Assembly: GCA_002457295.1 (NCBI GenBank)
Contig: NTKF01000012.1
Coordinates: 1 to 33,506, forward strand
Length of the DNA stretch: 33,506 bases
Direction: 5' to 3'
From: Flavobacteriales bacterium MED-G22
GTDB taxonomy: Bacteria; Bacteroidota; Bacteroidia; Flavobacteriales; Flavobacteriaceae
Positions 26,033 through 33,506 of the stretch are shown here, one piece after another; the first letter of the stretch is position 1; each line of letters begins with the position of its first letter. The position numbers and the translations under genes were made by a program. Under the pieces are notes generated by a model. The model searched no databases. It was given only the letters and a program-made list of their open reading frames with translations, and had not been told where the DNA came from.

Positions 26033-27082
26033 CTACAAAATGAGCATTGCATCTCCATAGCTGTAAAAATTATATTTTTCTTTTATAGCAATTTGGTAGG
26101 CGTGCTTGATAAATTTATCATCAGCAAAAGCAGAAACCATCATCAACAATGTTGATTTTGGAGTATGGAAATTAGTGATCATACAATTTGCAATCGAAAA
26201 CTCATAAGGAGGAAAAATAAACTTGTGTGTCCAACCGCTATAATCATTTAGCATACGGCCGGAAGAGACAGAACTTTCCAAAGCGCGCATTACCGTTGTT
26301 CCAACAGCACAAATTCTCTTTTTATTGCTCTTAGCTGCATTGACTTTATCAACGGCAACTTTATCGATGATCAATTCCTCAGAATCCATTTTGTGTTTAG
26401 AAAGGTCTTCAACTTCAACTGGACTAAAGGTTCCGAGTCCCACGTGAAGTGTAATTTCTGCAAGATCAATCCCTTTAATTTCCATACGCTTCAATAAATG
26501 TTTAGAAAAGTGTAAGCCCGCGGTGGGTGCTGCTACGGCCCCTTCATGTTTGGCGTATATGGTTTGATAGCGCTCCTCATCTTGTGATTCAACAGGGCGC
26601 TTTATGTATTTGGGCAATGGGGTTTGTCCTAATTCTTTGAGCTTAGTTCTAAATTCAGCATAAGAACCATCAAATAAAAAACGAAGTGTCCTACCCCTAG
26701 ACGTGGTATTATCAATCACCTCAGCCACTAAACTTTCATCATCGCCAAAATATAACTTATTTCCAATCCTTATTTTTCTGGCTGGGTCAACAAGCACATC
26801 CCATAGACGTTGTTCTTGATTAAGCTCCCTTAGAAGAAATACTTCAATTCGAGCTCCTGTTTTTTCTTTGTTCCCAAAAAGGCGTGCTGGAAAAACTTTT
26901 GTATTATTTAAGACAACCACATCACCTTGATCAAAATAGTTAATGACGTCTTTAAAAGTTTGGTGTTCAATAGTCTGTTCTGCTCTATTAAGCACCATTA
27001 AACGTGCTTCATCTCTGTCAGATGCTGGATGTTGCGCTAATAGTGAGTTAGGTAGATTGAAATCAAAATCTGATAGTTTCAT
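26033..27082 (-). CDS. queA: tRNA preQ1(34) S-adenosylmethionine ribosyltransferase-isomerase QueA
   Basis: QueA converts preQ1 at tRNA position 34 to epoxyqueuosine, using SAM as ribosyl donor. The 349 residues show the N-terminal [43 protein letters not shown] and the C-terminal [19 protein letters not shown]. All are hallmarks and the length is typical. It has a good promoter (27100-27131) and probably leads the queA-rlmN transcript. Confidence 0.97.
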   Translation of the reverse strand: MKLSDFDFNLPNSLLAQHPASDRDEARLMVLNRAEQTIEHQTFKDVINYFDQGDVVVLNNTKVFPARLFGNKEKTGARIEVFLLRELNQEQRLWDVLVDPARKIRIGNKLYFGDDESLVAEVIDNTTSRGRTLRFLFDGSYAEFRTKLKELGQTPLPKYIKRPVESQDEERYQTIYAKHEGAVAAPTAGLHFSKHLLKRMEIKGIDLAEITLHVGLGTFSPVEVEDLSKHKMDSEELIIDKVAVDKVNAAKSNKKRICAVGTTVMRALESSVSSGRMLNDYSGWTHKFIFPPYEFSIANCMITNFHTPKSTLLMMVSAFADDKFIKHAYQIAIKEKYNFYSYGDAMLIL

Positions 27083-27099
27083 AAAAATAATTTAGGCTG

Positions 27100-27131
27100 C
27101 AAATATAAGTTTCCCAACTAGGGGATGTCAA
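27100..27131 (-). promoter_or_regulatory. Promoter of queA
   Basis: On the minus strand, TTG (27129-27131) then 21 bases then TATATTTG (27100-27107), a full match to TTG-N17-23-TAnnTTTG. The -7 element ends 17 bases before the queA ATG, giving a leader of about 10-14 bases. Confidence 0.7.
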
Positions 27132-27146
27132 GTAAAAGTAGAATTA

Positions 27147-28364
27147 TTAATGAATTTCAAATTGAAGAGTTTTCAAATCTTCCCAATATGTGGGATATGA
27201 TTTTGAAACCACTCCTGAATCTTCAATAATAAGTGGTGTTTTTATAGCCAATGGTGCAAATGCTAATGCCATCCTATGATCATTATAGGTTGAAATACTC
27301 ATCCCCTCTATAAAATTACTTCCTGAGCTTAGGTGCAGGCTATTTTCTGTCACTTCAATCTTTGCTCCCACTTTAGATAATTCTTCTTTTAGCGCTACCA
27401 ATCGATCTGTTTCTTTAATTTTTAGTGTATGAAGTCCAAAAAGAGTACAAGGTATCCCTAATCCAAAACAAGAAACAGCGATAGTTTGAGCAATGTCGGG
27501 CATACTTGTGAGATCAAGTTCAATAGGTACCGTGTGCTGTATAGTTTTTTTTTCTAGCACAAGTGTTGCTCCATCGATTCGACTTACCACACCCAAATTT
27601 TCATAAATTTTCATCAAACCAGCATCTCCTTGGATACTATCAGGTTTAAAGGATTGTAATTCAATTTTGGCTTTTTTAGCTAGTGCCACTATACTAAAAA
27701 AATAAGAGGCTGAGCTCCAATCTGATTCTACACTATGAGCAGTAGAAACTACCCTTTGTGTAGGTGAAATTTCGATGATTTGCCCCTCAAATGATATCTC
27801 AATACCGAGAGACTCTAACAACGATTGTGTCATTTTTAAGTAGGGCATAGAGGTGATTTTGCCTTCTAAGGTGATTGACAAACCATTTTCCAATCGAGGA
27901 GCTATCAACATCAGAGCAGTGATATATTGGCTGCTAACTTGAGCCGGGAGAGTGACTTTGTTTTTATGTAAATCAGTCCCATGAATAATTAAGGGTGGAA
28001 ACCCTTCTAGGTTTTGATATTCAATTTTAGCCCCTAGGCTTCGAAGAGCTTCAACTAATATTTTGATGGGGCGTTCTTGCATTCTTTTTGAACCTGTCAA
28101 TACAACGTTTCTTCCTTTTTGAAAGGCAAAATATGCTGTTAAAAAGCGCATAGCTGTCCCTGCATGGTGCACGTCTATGAGATTTGAATCACTTGTGAGT
28201 GCTTTTCTCATAGCCACACTGTCATCTGATTCTGAACCGTTTTTAATGACAATCTCAGGATAAAGCGCCTGTAATAAAAGTAATCTGTTGGTCTCACTTT
28301 TTGAACCCGTAATTTGTAATTCTCCTTCGCAGATTGAAGAAGGATGAGAAAGGTGAAGCTTCAT
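27147..28364 (-). CDS. aroA: 3-phosphoshikimate 1-carboxyvinyltransferase AroA
   Basis: EPSP synthase of the shikimate pathway, joining shikimate-3-phosphate and phosphoenolpyruvate. The 405 residues show GSKSETNRLLLL (19-30), HAGTAMRFLTAYFA for the usual NAGTAMR-like motif, VSSQYITALMLIAPRLENG, TSMPDIAQTIAV, KETDRLVALKEEL and DHRMALAFAPLA. It is somewhat shorter than E. coli AroA. The Ala in the NAGTA-like motif is retained with His in place of Asn. It follows the mazG-like gene by 9 bp. Confidence 0.96.
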   Translation of the reverse strand: MKLHLSHPSSICEGELQITGSKSETNRLLLLQALYPEIVIKNGSESDDSVAMRKALTSDSNLIDVHHAGTAMRFLTAYFAFQKGRNVVLTGSKRMQERPIKILVEALRSLGAKIEYQNLEGFPPLIIHGTDLHKNKVTLPAQVSSQYITALMLIAPRLENGLSITLEGKITSMPYLKMTQSLLESLGIEISFEGQIIEISPTQRVVSTAHSVESDWSSASYFFSIVALAKKAKIELQSFKPDSIQGDAGLMKIYENLGVVSRIDGATLVLEKKTIQHTVPIELDLTSMPDIAQTIAVSCFGLGIPCTLFGLHTLKIKETDRLVALKEELSKVGAKIEVTENSLHLSSGSNFIEGMSISTYNDHRMALAFAPLAIKTPLIIEDSGVVSKSYPTYWEDLKTLQFEIH

Positions 28365-28373
28365 AAAAAGGCT

Positions 28374-28703
28374 TTAACGCTTTAGCTTTGGATTATTTTG
28401 ATGTCTATGGTGGTCTCTCTCAGATTTGAGGTTTAATTTTTTATCAAATGCCTCTTGGAGGTCAATCCCTGTTTGATTCGCTAGGCAAAGAACAACAAAT
28501 AAAACGTCGGCTAATTCTTCCCCTAAGTCTACTTTAGCATCACTATCCTTTTCAGATTGTTCTCCGTAGCGTCTTGCTATGACCCGTGCTACTTCACCCA
28601 CTTCTTCAGTAAGTTGAGCCATGTTAGTGAGTTCATTAAAATAGCGCACACCATGGTTTTGAATCCATTGGTCAACAGCTTGTTGAGCGTTTTTGATATT
28701 CAT
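28374..28703 (-). CDS. MazG-like nucleotide pyrophosphohydrolase
   Basis: A 109-residue all-alpha NTP-PPase of the MazG superfamily. The metal-binding pattern is visible as EEVGEVARVIARRYGE (about 33-48) and DLGEELADVLFVVLCLA (about 59-75), that is ExxE and ExxD motifs. It likely hydrolyses a nucleoside triphosphate to monophosphate and pyrophosphate as a house-cleaning step; the substrate is unknown. It follows the HAD gene by 51 bp but has its own -7 element 4 bases before the ATG. Confidence 0.9.
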   Translation of the reverse strand: MNIKNAQQAVDQWIQNHGVRYFNELTNMAQLTEEVGEVARVIARRYGEQSEKDSDAKVDLGEELADVLFVVLCLANQTGIDLQEAFDKKLNLKSERDHHRHQNNPKLKR

Positions 28704-28707
28704 TTTT

Positions 28708-28744
28708 CAAAAATACCATAAAAGTTTCAATCAGACCGTCTGAT
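28708..28744 (-). promoter_or_regulatory. mazG-like promoter region with a 15-bp palindrome
   Basis: TATTTTTG (28708-28715, minus strand) is a perfect -7 match ending 4 bases before the ATG. Centred 22 bases upstream of it is ATCAGACCGTCTGAT (28730-28744), a perfect 7-bp inverted repeat around one base. It covers the expected -33 position. No T-run follows it, so it looks like an operator more than a terminator. Confidence 0.45.
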
Positions 28745-28754
28745 GCAAATCCTT

Positions 28755-29450
28755 CTATTTAAAAAAAGTGTGGATGTCACTCAATTGATCGACCTGCCAG
28801 CAGTGGCTGTGTTTCTCTTCTTGGTGAGAATTAAAGTGAATCGCTTGAAAACCCATTTTTAAGGGGGTGTCAATATCCGCCTCCCAACTATCGCCTATCA
28901 TAAGGGCATTTTCTGATTTTGTTTGCGTGTCTTGCAATGCTGTTTCGAAAATAAGGGGATGAGGTTTTTTTTGTCCAATTTTATCTGCTGTAAACACAAA
29001 ATCAAAATAGTGCTTCAAGCCTGAAATTTCAATTTTTCGGTGTTGAATGGATTCAAATCCATTTGTTATAATATGTAAGGTGTACCTCTTTTTGAGCGTA
29101 TCTAATAAATCAAAAGTTCCTTTAAACAGATGTGGAAATGAACTTAAATAGTCAATGTATAAATCTGAAATTCTTTCCACAGTAGAGTGTTCAAAATCAA
29201 TATTTATTTTTTTAAATGTGAATGCCAAACGGTTATATCGAAGGACTTCCTGAGAAATTTCATTGTTCCGATACCGTTTCCATTGCGCGTGATTAATTGG
29301 AACATAATATTCTAGAAAAAGTGATAAATCAATAGATATGTTCAATTCGGTGAAAATCTTTTCAAAGGTGAGGGCTGAGTTTTTCTCAAAGTCCCAAAGA
29401 GTATGGTCTAGGTCAAAAAAAATATCTGTAATACGTGATTTTTCAATCAT
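28755..29450 (-). CDS. HAD-superfamily phosphatase, YjjG-like
   Basis: A 231-residue haloacid dehalogenase-type hydrolase. Motif I is FFDLDHTLWDF with nucleophile Asp13 and acid Asp15, motif II is HIITNG, motif III includes KIGQKKPHPLIFE, and motif IV is MIGDSWEADI. A helical cap follows motif I. The closest family I recall is the YjjG type of pyrimidine nucleotidases, active on small phosphorylated metabolites; the substrate here is not certain. It has its own promoter (29456-29486). Confidence 0.9.
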   Translation of the reverse strand: MIEKSRITDIFFDLDHTLWDFEKNSALTFEKIFTELNISIDLSLFLEYYVPINHAQWKRYRNNEISQEVLRYNRLAFTFKKINIDFEHSTVERISDLYIDYLSSFPHLFKGTFDLLDTLKKRYTLHIITNGFESIQHRKIEISGLKHYFDFVFTADKIGQKKPHPLIFETALQDTQTKSENALMIGDSWEADIDTPLKMGFQAIHFNSHQEEKHSHCWQVDQLSDIHTFFK

Positions 29451-29455
29451 GTATT

Positions 29456-29486
29456 CGAAGATACAACCAAATTAAACAACTGTCAA
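29456..29486 (-). promoter_or_regulatory. Promoter of the HAD phosphatase gene (leaderless type)
   Basis: TTG (29484-29486), a 20-base spacer, then TATCTTCG (29456-29463, one mismatch from TAnnTTTG), on the minus strand. The -7 element ends 5 bases before the ATG, implying a near-leaderless mRNA. Confidence 0.55.
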
Positions 29487-29511
29487 TTTTCTCTTTAGAA
29501 GGATTGAAAAA

Positions 29512-30210
29512 CTAAAAAAGCATTTCATCAGCAAAGCTGAAATAGCTGTGCTCTGTCAAAATGATATGATCAAGAATTTTTAAATCCAAAGTAGCCGCCG
29601 CCTGATTGATTTTTTTTGTTAAAGATTTGTCAGCAGCACTCGGTTTTAGATCTCCAGAAGGATGGTTATGGGCCAAAATCATCGCTGTAGCTCCTACTTC
29701 AAGTGCTCTTTTTAGAACTAAGCGCACATCAACTGAGGCTTGCGTTATGCCTCCTTTACTCAAGCATTTTTTTTCTATGAGTCGGTTAGATTGATTGAGG
29801 TAGAGCACCCAAAATTCTTCATGTTTTAAATGAGCAAGTAAAGGGTTAAGCAGTTGATATACTGATTGACTACTTATTAAACTAACTTTTTCAGGAACCT
29901 CTTCTTGAACCAGCCTTTGCCCAAGGGCAAGAGCTGCTTTAATTTTCATAGCTTTCACATTACCAATACCCTTGAGGGTAGTCATCTGTTCTAATGAAAA
30001 GTGTTGTAATTCGCGAAGTTTATTTTGGCTTTTTGACAATAAAAGCTGCATCAAATGAACAGCAGAATCGTGTACACTTCCACTCCCAATTAGAATGGAT
30101 AAAAGCTCTGCGTTGCTTAGCTTACTTTCTCCATAGGCTAAAAATTTTTCTCTAGGGCGGTCTTTTGAATCCCAATGTTTGATGGGCATTTTTCGGGGAC
30201 TTGTTTTCAT
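29512..30210 (-). CDS. radC: RadC-family JAB/MPN domain protein
   Basis: A 232-residue protein with a helix-hairpin-helix-like N-terminal part (LKGIGNVKAMKIKAALALG) and a C-terminal JAMM metal site, AHNHPSGDLKPSAAD. The start PIKHWDSKDRPREKFLAYGE is family-typical. Despite the name, a role in DNA repair is doubtful. The frame is open to 30300, but the extra 30 residues are unlike the family and would overlap mpl, so ATG 30210 is chosen; ATG 30189 is a close second. Confidence 0.9.
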   Translation of the reverse strand: MKTSPRKMPIKHWDSKDRPREKFLAYGESKLSNAELLSILIGSGSVHDSAVHLMQLLLSKSQNKLRELQHFSLEQMTTLKGIGNVKAMKIKAALALGQRLVQEEVPEKVSLISSQSVYQLLNPLLAHLKHEEFWVLYLNQSNRLIEKKCLSKGGITQASVDVRLVLKRALEVGATAMILAHNHPSGDLKPSAADKSLTKKINQAAATLDLKILDHIILTEHSYFSFADEMLF

Positions 30211-30263
30211 GGTAAAAAGAAAATATTTAGGGCTACATTCTATTTTTAAATTAATCGAAATAG

Positions 30264-31625
30264 TTAAAATTGTGTTACTCTTTTTGATAAGTCTGACCAT
30301 TGCAATCCACCAAAATTTCCAGAACTCATCATTAATAATATGGTGTGTTTTAGGTCTTGCATAAATATATTTTCTAGTTCAAGCACCTCATCTATCACCA
30401 ACATATCATTTCGCCCAAAGGCCTTTTTAATCTGATCTTTTTCTGGCAAAAGTCGCTTTTTTATTGTAAGAGCTGCATGATCATAATAGACCACAGCTTG
30501 ATCAATTCCATCAAAAACTGATTTGTATTGTTCCATAAATGTAGGATCAGTACTACTGTAGGTATGCAATTCTAAACAAGCAATTATACGATGTTTTTTA
30601 AATTGATTGACCACAGCTTGAACGGAGGCTCTCACCTTACTTGGAGCATGTGCAAAGTCTTTAAAAAGCATCGCAGATTCTCCCTTAGCCAATAACTCCA
30701 ACCGTTTTGCTGCACCCCTAAAACTTGAAATGGCTTCGTAAAAGTCTATAGCATCTATACCCATCAGTTGCAAAATCCATTTAGCACCATTAGCATTCAA
30801 AAGATTGTGAACTCCAAAAAAGGGTAATGGCAAATTTCCTTCTTGAGTAATCCAGTAGGTTTGCCCACTTTCAATTTCGTGATTTGGTATTTGATAGGGA
30901 ATTTTTTTTATGGGATGAGAGGTATTCTCTACTAGGTTTTTTAAAACAGGATCTGTTTCATTATAGAGCAAAACACCTCCTTCTGAAAGGGAAAGAATAA
31001 AATCTTCAAATGTTTTTACGTACTCCTCAAATGATGGAAAAACGTTGACATGATCCCAAGCAATGCCAGTAATTAGAGCTATTTGTGGTTGATACCACAA
31101 AAATTTTGATTTTTTGTCTAAAGGTGAGGACAAATACTCATCTCCTTCAATCAATGCAAAATCTGTTGAATCGTCAATGGACAGGGTTTGATCAAGGCCT
31201 TTCACTGGTGCTCCAACCATAAAATCTACTTGTTTATTATGATACTTTAAAACATGTAAGATCATAGAGGTTATTGTTGTTTTTCCATGACTCCCAGCAA
31301 TAACTACACGTGTTTTTTCTCTAAAACAATGTGCTAAAAATTCAGGATAAGATTGAATCTTTATCTTCAACTTTTGCGCCGCTACTAATTCTGGATTGTC
31401 TGGCTGTGCATGCATTCCTAAAATGACACAATCTAGTGCATTGTTAATTTTTTTAGGAAACCAGCCCATGGCGTCAGGCAGTAAGCCTGCTGCTTTTAGT
31501 TTGGAATAGGATGGTTCAAAAACAGCATCATCACTTCCACTAATTTCGTAACCTAACTGTTTAAGCACCAAAGCTAAACTGTGCATTGCACTTCCACCTA
31601 TAGCAATAAAATGAATTTTTTTCAT
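30264..31625 (-). CDS. mpl: UDP-MurNAc:L-Ala-gamma-D-Glu-meso-DAP ligase Mpl
   Basis: Mpl rejoins recycled tripeptide to UDP-MurNAc, feeding wall fragments back into synthesis. The 453 residues show an N-terminal IAIGGSAMHSLAL (8-20), the ATP loop GSHGKTTI (111-118), EGDEYLSSPLDKKSKF, ITGIAWDHVNVF and DFAHAPSKVRA. The last two separate Mpl from MurC. The substrate agrees with the DAP-type MurE in this window. It overlaps the upstream gene by 4 bp. Confidence 0.94.
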   Translation of the reverse strand: MKKIHFIAIGGSAMHSLALVLKQLGYEISGSDDAVFEPSYSKLKAAGLLPDAMGWFPKKINNALDCVILGMHAQPDNPELVAAQKLKIKIQSYPEFLAHCFREKTRVVIAGSHGKTTITSMILHVLKYHNKQVDFMVGAPVKGLDQTLSIDDSTDFALIEGDEYLSSPLDKKSKFLWYQPQIALITGIAWDHVNVFPSFEEYVKTFEDFILSLSEGGVLLYNETDPVLKNLVENTSHPIKKIPYQIPNHEIESGQTYWITQEGNLPLPFFGVHNLLNANGAKWILQLMGIDAIDFYEAISSFRGAAKRLELLAKGESAMLFKDFAHAPSKVRASVQAVVNQFKKHRIIACLELHTYSSTDPTFMEQYKSVFDGIDQAVVYYDHAALTIKKRLLPEKDQIKKAFGRNDMLVIDEVLELENIFMQDLKHTILLMMSSGNFGGLQWSDLSKRVTQF

Positions 31626-32518
31626 TGGCTTAGCTCTTTTATCTTTTTACTTACTCCACTCCAATTGGGATCAATTCGTTTTACTTCTCCATAGTATATA
31701 GCCGCTTGAACTCTCTGGTTTTGAAATTCAGCCAATTCAGCCAAACGAAAATAGACCCACTTAAGAGGTATAATATCACGCTTGGTGTATTGTTTCAAAT
31801 ATTCTTGCAACATTTTTGTACCTATTTCATAGTTCATTTGAAACCGGACAGCTATGCTGCCTAACTCATACATCAATTCCCTTCTTGCTTGTTTTAAAAA
31901 CTGTGTGTTTTTGTTTTTAGACTTTATGTCTCTATAGATGTCAAAACCCATTTTATAATATTTCTTTGCCTGATCAGCTTGGTTTTCAGTTTCAGCAATA
32001 TAGCCCTTAGCAATAGCTCCCTCAAGAGAATCAAGGGCAAAAAGAGTGTTAGCTTTTTCCTTAGCATAATTAATATCACCTCCTAACAAGGTGGGAAGCA
32101 CACTGTAGGTTTCAACAAGTGCTCTTAAAATAAGTTTGTTTTCAGGTGCTATTTCATGAGCTTTATTAAAACCGTCTTTCATTTTACCTACATAAGGCAA
32201 AGCAAAAATCCGAGAGACTTCAAGCGATCTAAAACCAGCTGCACCACCCCATCTAAAATAGCGCAAAGCTGTTGGTGAAAGTGTGATCGCCTTTGGAGCA
32301 AAATCAAGAACTGTTTCCCAATCTTTATGTATAAAAGCCCAATCAGTAAGGCTGTCAAATGTCGCTAAGCTAGGTTCAATTTTAATTTGATCGATTAAAT
32401 TTTCACGTTTGTTGATATAGTTTGCATCCTCTTCAAAATCATAGGTAGCCTTTGGGGTTTGGTCTTGACCAATCAACAAATGTGAAAAACCGATAAAGAG
32501 TATTATTTTTTTAAACAT
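31622..32518 (-). CDS. Exported TPR-like protein, unknown function
   Basis: A 298-residue protein. The first 17 residues ([17 protein letters not shown]) look like a signal peptide, so it is probably periplasmic. The rest is helical with tetratricopeptide-like stretches, for example [35 protein letters not shown] and [17 protein letters not shown] recognise no catalytic motif. It is sandwiched between obg (8-bp overlap) and mpl (4-bp overlap), implying co-expression. A scaffold role in wall recycling or envelope assembly would be a guess. Confidence 0.8.
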   Translation of the reverse strand: MFKKIILFIGFSHLLIGQDQTPKATYDFEEDANYINKRENLIDQIKIEPSLATFDSLTDWAFIHKDWETVLDFAPKAITLSPTALRYFRWGGAAGFRSLEVSRIFALPYVGKMKDGFNKAHEIAPENKLILRALVETYSVLPTLLGGDINYAKEKANTLFALDSLEGAIAKGYIAETENQADQAKKYYKMGFDIYRDIKSKNKNTQFLKQARRELMYELGSIAVRFQMNYEIGTKMLQEYLKQYTKRDIIPLKWVYFRLAELAEFQNQRVQAAIYYGEVKRIDPNWSGVSKKIKELSQ

Positions 32519-33506
32519 TTTCAGCTATTAGCAGGTCCCAAAGCCCCTCTTTTAGTGCTTTTAAATTGTATTCGGTAACACTTGAAATGATAAAATGAGG
32601 GACGTTTTCAAATATTTTTTGTAGTTGCTTTTGATATTCACTTTTTAATTCATCATCTAACAAATCTGCTTTGGTGAGCGCAACGGCATAGGATTTATCC
32701 ATTAACTCTGGATTGTATTTAATTAATTCATTTTGCAAAATTTTAAAATCAGAAGCAACAGAAACAGTATCTGCTGGAATTAAAAATAATAAAACCGAAT
32801 TGCGCTCAATGTGTCTTAAAAAATAATGTCCAAGCCCTTTCCCGTCTGCTGCACCTTCAATAATACCGGGGATATCTGCCATTATGAAAGACCTGTAATC
32901 ACGATATTCTACAATCCCTAAGTTGGGTTTAAGGGTAGTAAATTCATAGTCAGCAATTTTTGGTTTTGCTGCTGTCAATACAGACAAAAGTGTTGACTTT
33001 CCCGCATTAGGAAAACCCACTAAACCTATATCAGCTAATACCTTCAATTCTAGGGTAATATCTAATTCACTTCCTTCAATTCCTGGTTGAGCATAGCGAG
33101 GTGTCTGATTTGTAGCTGATTTAAAATGCCAGTTCCCTCTTCCTCCAAGTCCCCCTTCTAACAGGATTTGTTCTTCATTTTCATTTGTTATTTCAAATAA
33201 GATTTCTCTTGTTTGCGAGTGGCGCACAACCGTTCCAAGAGGAACTTCAATTATTGTATCCTCGCCCTGAGCACCACTACTCCTATTTTTACTCCCATCA
33301 CCTCCATGTCCAGCAATGAAGTGTTTTTTGAATTTAAAACTATAGAGTGTCCATAAATTTTTATTGGCCCTAACAATCACATGTCCACCGCGTCCCCCAT
33401 CACCTCCGTCTGGCCCTCCTTTGGCCACATATTTTTCTCGGTGTAAATGCGTAGAACCTCTGCCACCATTTCCAGAGCGAACAGTGAGTTTCACATAATC
33501 TACAAA
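32511..33506 (-). CDS. obg: Obg-family GTPase ObgE/CgtA, N-terminus cut by window edge
   Basis: Obg is a ribosome-associated GTPase in large-subunit assembly and growth control. The visible 331 residues include the glycine-rich Obg fold ([32 protein letters not shown]) and then the G domain with [10 protein letters not shown] (G1), [16 protein letters not shown] (G3) and TKADLL (G4). The reading frame stays open to the right edge, where [12 protein letters not shown] matches the usual N-terminus. The GTG at 33494 is therefore an internal Val, and the true start lies outside the window. No C-terminal OCT extension is present. Confidence 0.96.
   Translation of the reverse strand, partial: FVDYVKLTVRSGNGGRGSTHLHREKYVAKGGPDGGDGGRGGHVIVRANKNLWTLYSFKFKKHFIAGHGGDGSKNRSSGAQGEDTIIEVPLGTVVRHSQTREILFEITNENEEQILLEGGLGGRGNWHFKSATNQTPRYAQPGIEGSELDITLELKVLADIGLVGFPNAGKSTLLSVLTAAKPKIADYEFTTLKPNLGIVEYRDYRSFIMADIPGIIEGAADGKGLGHYFLRHIERNSVLLFLIPADTVSVASDFKILQNELIKYNPELMDKSYAVALTKADLLDDELKSEYQKQLQKIFENVPHFIISSVTEYNLKALKEGLWDLLIAENV

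Noticed and set aside
30211..30300. Upstream start for radC at 30300
   Set aside because: The added residues are AT-rich junk-like sequence overlapping the end of mpl, while the family N-terminus begins near 30210.
1..33506. CRISPR arrays, rRNA genes, insertion sequences or phage genes
   Set aside because: No regular repeat-spacer array, rRNA sequence, transposase or phage structural gene was seen on either strand.

Overview
The window looks like core chromosome of an AT-rich, gliding-type member of the Bacteroidota (Flavobacteriia). Three things point there: the order of the division and cell wall (dcw) cluster, the gldC-gldB pair beside nadE, and several promoters of the Bacteroidota type (-33 TTG, then -7 TAnnTTTG) with few Shine-Dalgarno-like sites. 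These family and lineage calls come from reading the sequence and from memory of the families, not from a search.

Layout. Positions 1-1480 are the only accessory-looking part: a small membrane protein gene, a tRNA-Arg(UCG), an imperfect copy of the tRNA 3' end 172 bp further on, a small XRE regulator and an orphan 85-residue gene, the last two separated by a perfect inverted repeat. Positions 1483-17460 (minus strand) hold an unbroken dcw operon, in transcription order mraZ, rsmH, ftsL-like, ftsI-type PBP, murE, mraY, murD, ftsW, murG, murC, ftsQ, ftsA, ftsZ and yqeY. Most neighbours overlap by a few bases. The operon starts at a promoter covered by four MraZ-type boxes. murF, ddl and murB are not in it. 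Positions 17653-21909 carry plus-strand genes (alpha/beta hydrolase, engB, nadE, an atypical LuxR-type regulator) and the minus-strand pair gldB-gldC. Positions 21906-33506 are all minus strand: obg (cut by the window edge), a TPR-like exported protein, mpl, radC, a HAD phosphatase, mazG-like, aroA, queA, rlmN, a polyprenyl diphosphate synthase and dnaG.

How the genes work together. The dcw operon makes lipid II precursors (murE, murD, murC, mraY, murG) and the septal machine (ftsL, ftsI, ftsW, ftsQ, ftsA, ftsZ). mpl recycles wall peptides back to the same pathway. The polyprenyl synthase supplies isoprenoid chains. obg, engB, rsmH, rlmN and queA serve ribosome assembly and translation. gldB and gldC serve gliding.

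No clearly new multi-gene system is visible. The most notable points are a primase whose four zinc ligands are all replaced, a response regulator with Glu at the phospho-acceptor position, four genes whose -7 promoter element sits 4-8 bases before the start codon (predicted leaderless mRNAs), a C8 tract just before the conserved FtsZ tail, face-to-face overlapping promoters for nadE and gldB, and the tRNA-linked repeat next to an orphan controller-like regulator.
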